From Bacteroidia bacterium (GTDB lineage Bacteria > Bacteroidota > Bacteroidia > B-17B0 > Aurantibacillaceae), in NCBI GenBank assembly GCA_014378485.1, contig JACMNO010000104.1, positions 1 through 44,332 on the forward strand: DNA of 44,332 nt. Reading direction: 5' to 3'. The position numbers were made by a program, and so were the translations under genes. The notes under the pieces were generated by a model. The model made no database searches and was not told the origin of the DNA. It worked only from the letters and a program-made list of their open reading frames with translations. Each line of letters opens with the position of its first letter. The stretch's first letter is position 1. Shown one piece after another: positions 43,890 through 44,332 of the stretch.

Positions 43890-44332
43890 GATTATATTAC
43901 TTATACTCCTTTTTTCATTTTGAAAAGATTTATGCCAACACCTTTTTGAGAGAAATTAGCAAGTGACCACTCTCAGGATACTCTTCAAGCAAAAGGTGGA
44001 GTAAAAAAACGAGCGATGTTGTATGTGAAAAGCTAGCAAGTAGTCCGCCAAAAAAACGCGGTTGGTGCCTTGGCTTATTCTGGTGTGAGCGTCCCTTTGA
44101 GAAATACATTAAAAAGGAAAAATTTTGTACTACAAAGAAGAGAAAGAAACTACGGTTAGAATTGTAATAGAAGAGATAATTTTTGCACTAAGTAGGGTTC
44201 ACTCAATAAGTCAATTTTACTTTTTACTTTCTTTTTGCTTGGCCCTTCGACTGCGCTCAGGATAAACTGCAAAGAAACAATCACGCCTCGGCGTGACAAG
44301 GCGAAAGACCAACTCCCATTTTTTATCGCACA
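43890..44332. other. Noncoding right end with dispersed-repeat sequence
   Basis: No gene is seen after the protease. The last ~100 bp contain CTTCGACTGCGCTCAGG (44245-44261), related to the repeat at 37212, and a palindrome, TCACGCC-TC-GGCGTGA (44281-44296). Both look like common Bacteroidota intergenic repeats. Confidence 0.55.
44243..44303. repeat. Composite intergenic repeat at the right edge
   Basis: CCCTTCGACTGCGCTCAGGA (44243-44262) is followed 18 bp later by the palindrome TCACGCCTCGGCGTGA. The GC-rich composition stands out from the AT-rich surroundings. The same core occurs at 37212-37237 without the palindrome. Confidence 0.6.

Noticed and set aside
44080..44230. Possible gene fragment near the right edge
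   Set aside because: Frames are short and interrupted on both strands, with Lys/Arg-rich translations typical of noncoding AT-rich DNA.

Overview
The window is a stretch of AT-rich chromosome from a member of the Bacteroidota, probably Flavobacteriales-like; the exact genus cannot be read from the sequence. The evidence is threefold: three secreted proteins end in type IX secretion system (T9SS) C-terminal domains, including one gliding-motility-associated type B domain; promoters have the Bacteroidota form TTG-N19/20-TAnnTTTG; and most starts lack a clear Shine-Dalgarno sequence. Gene content is mostly chromosomal housekeeping. I see no prophage, transposase or CRISPR array.

Layout. Positions 1-255 hold two tandem leftward promoters that look like stable-RNA (probably rRNA) promoters firing out of the window. 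256-4056 is a leftward unit tgt - lptG/F - GT-C glycosyltransferase. 4248-8396 runs rightward: a secreted N/Q/Y-rich protein, lnt, lpd and a small membrane protein. 8397-9051 is gene-poor and carries two tRNAs, one of which combines an Asn-like body with a UUU (Lys) anticodon and several stem mismatches. 9052-9964 holds a BLUF blue-light sensor and a DUF6526-like protein. 10037-13443 holds a Wzy/WaaL-type ligase with TPRs and a T9SS cargo protein. 13634-15966 holds algH (divergent), pdxH and an arginase-family hydrolase. 16057-21233 is leftward: an enoyl-CoA hydratase with a ParE-type toxin-antitoxin pair just upstream, the E2 and E1-alpha genes of pyruvate dehydrogenase, cdd and ruvC. 21311-28560 is a 2280-residue repetitive adhesin and a small secreted protein. 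28864-32206 is a tightly packed trio (flippase-like protein, GT2, OppC-like permease), all with non-ATG starts. 32296-34332 is a TPR/PD40/OmpA protein resembling the T9SS factor PorE. 34362-36394 (leftward) holds a TIGR02757 protein and an MFS exporter. 36450-38406 holds radC and wecB. 38407-39386 is a 980-bp gene desert. 39387-43889 holds a SpoIIE-type phosphatase, a pterin dehydratase and a reprolysin-like T9SS metalloprotease. 43890-44332 is noncoding and ends in a dispersed-repeat-like sequence.

How the genes work together. Envelope biogenesis dominates: LptG/F, Lnt, GT-C and GT2 glycosyltransferases, the O-antigen ligase-like protein, WecB and an OmpA-type periplasmic anchor. T9SS cargo (a protease, a giant adhesin and a smaller adhesin-like protein) would be displayed on the cell surface. 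Central metabolism is represented by pyruvate dehydrogenase E1-alpha, E2 and E3, split over two loci; E1-beta is not in the window. The points most worth a second look are the Asn-bodied UUU tRNA, the 243-bp/735-bp repeat hierarchy in the adhesin, the toxin-antitoxin pair coupled to an enoyl-CoA hydratase, the non-ATG flippase/GT2/permease trio, and the Tgt that lacks its zinc cysteines. I found no wholly new multi-gene system that I can defend from sequence alone.
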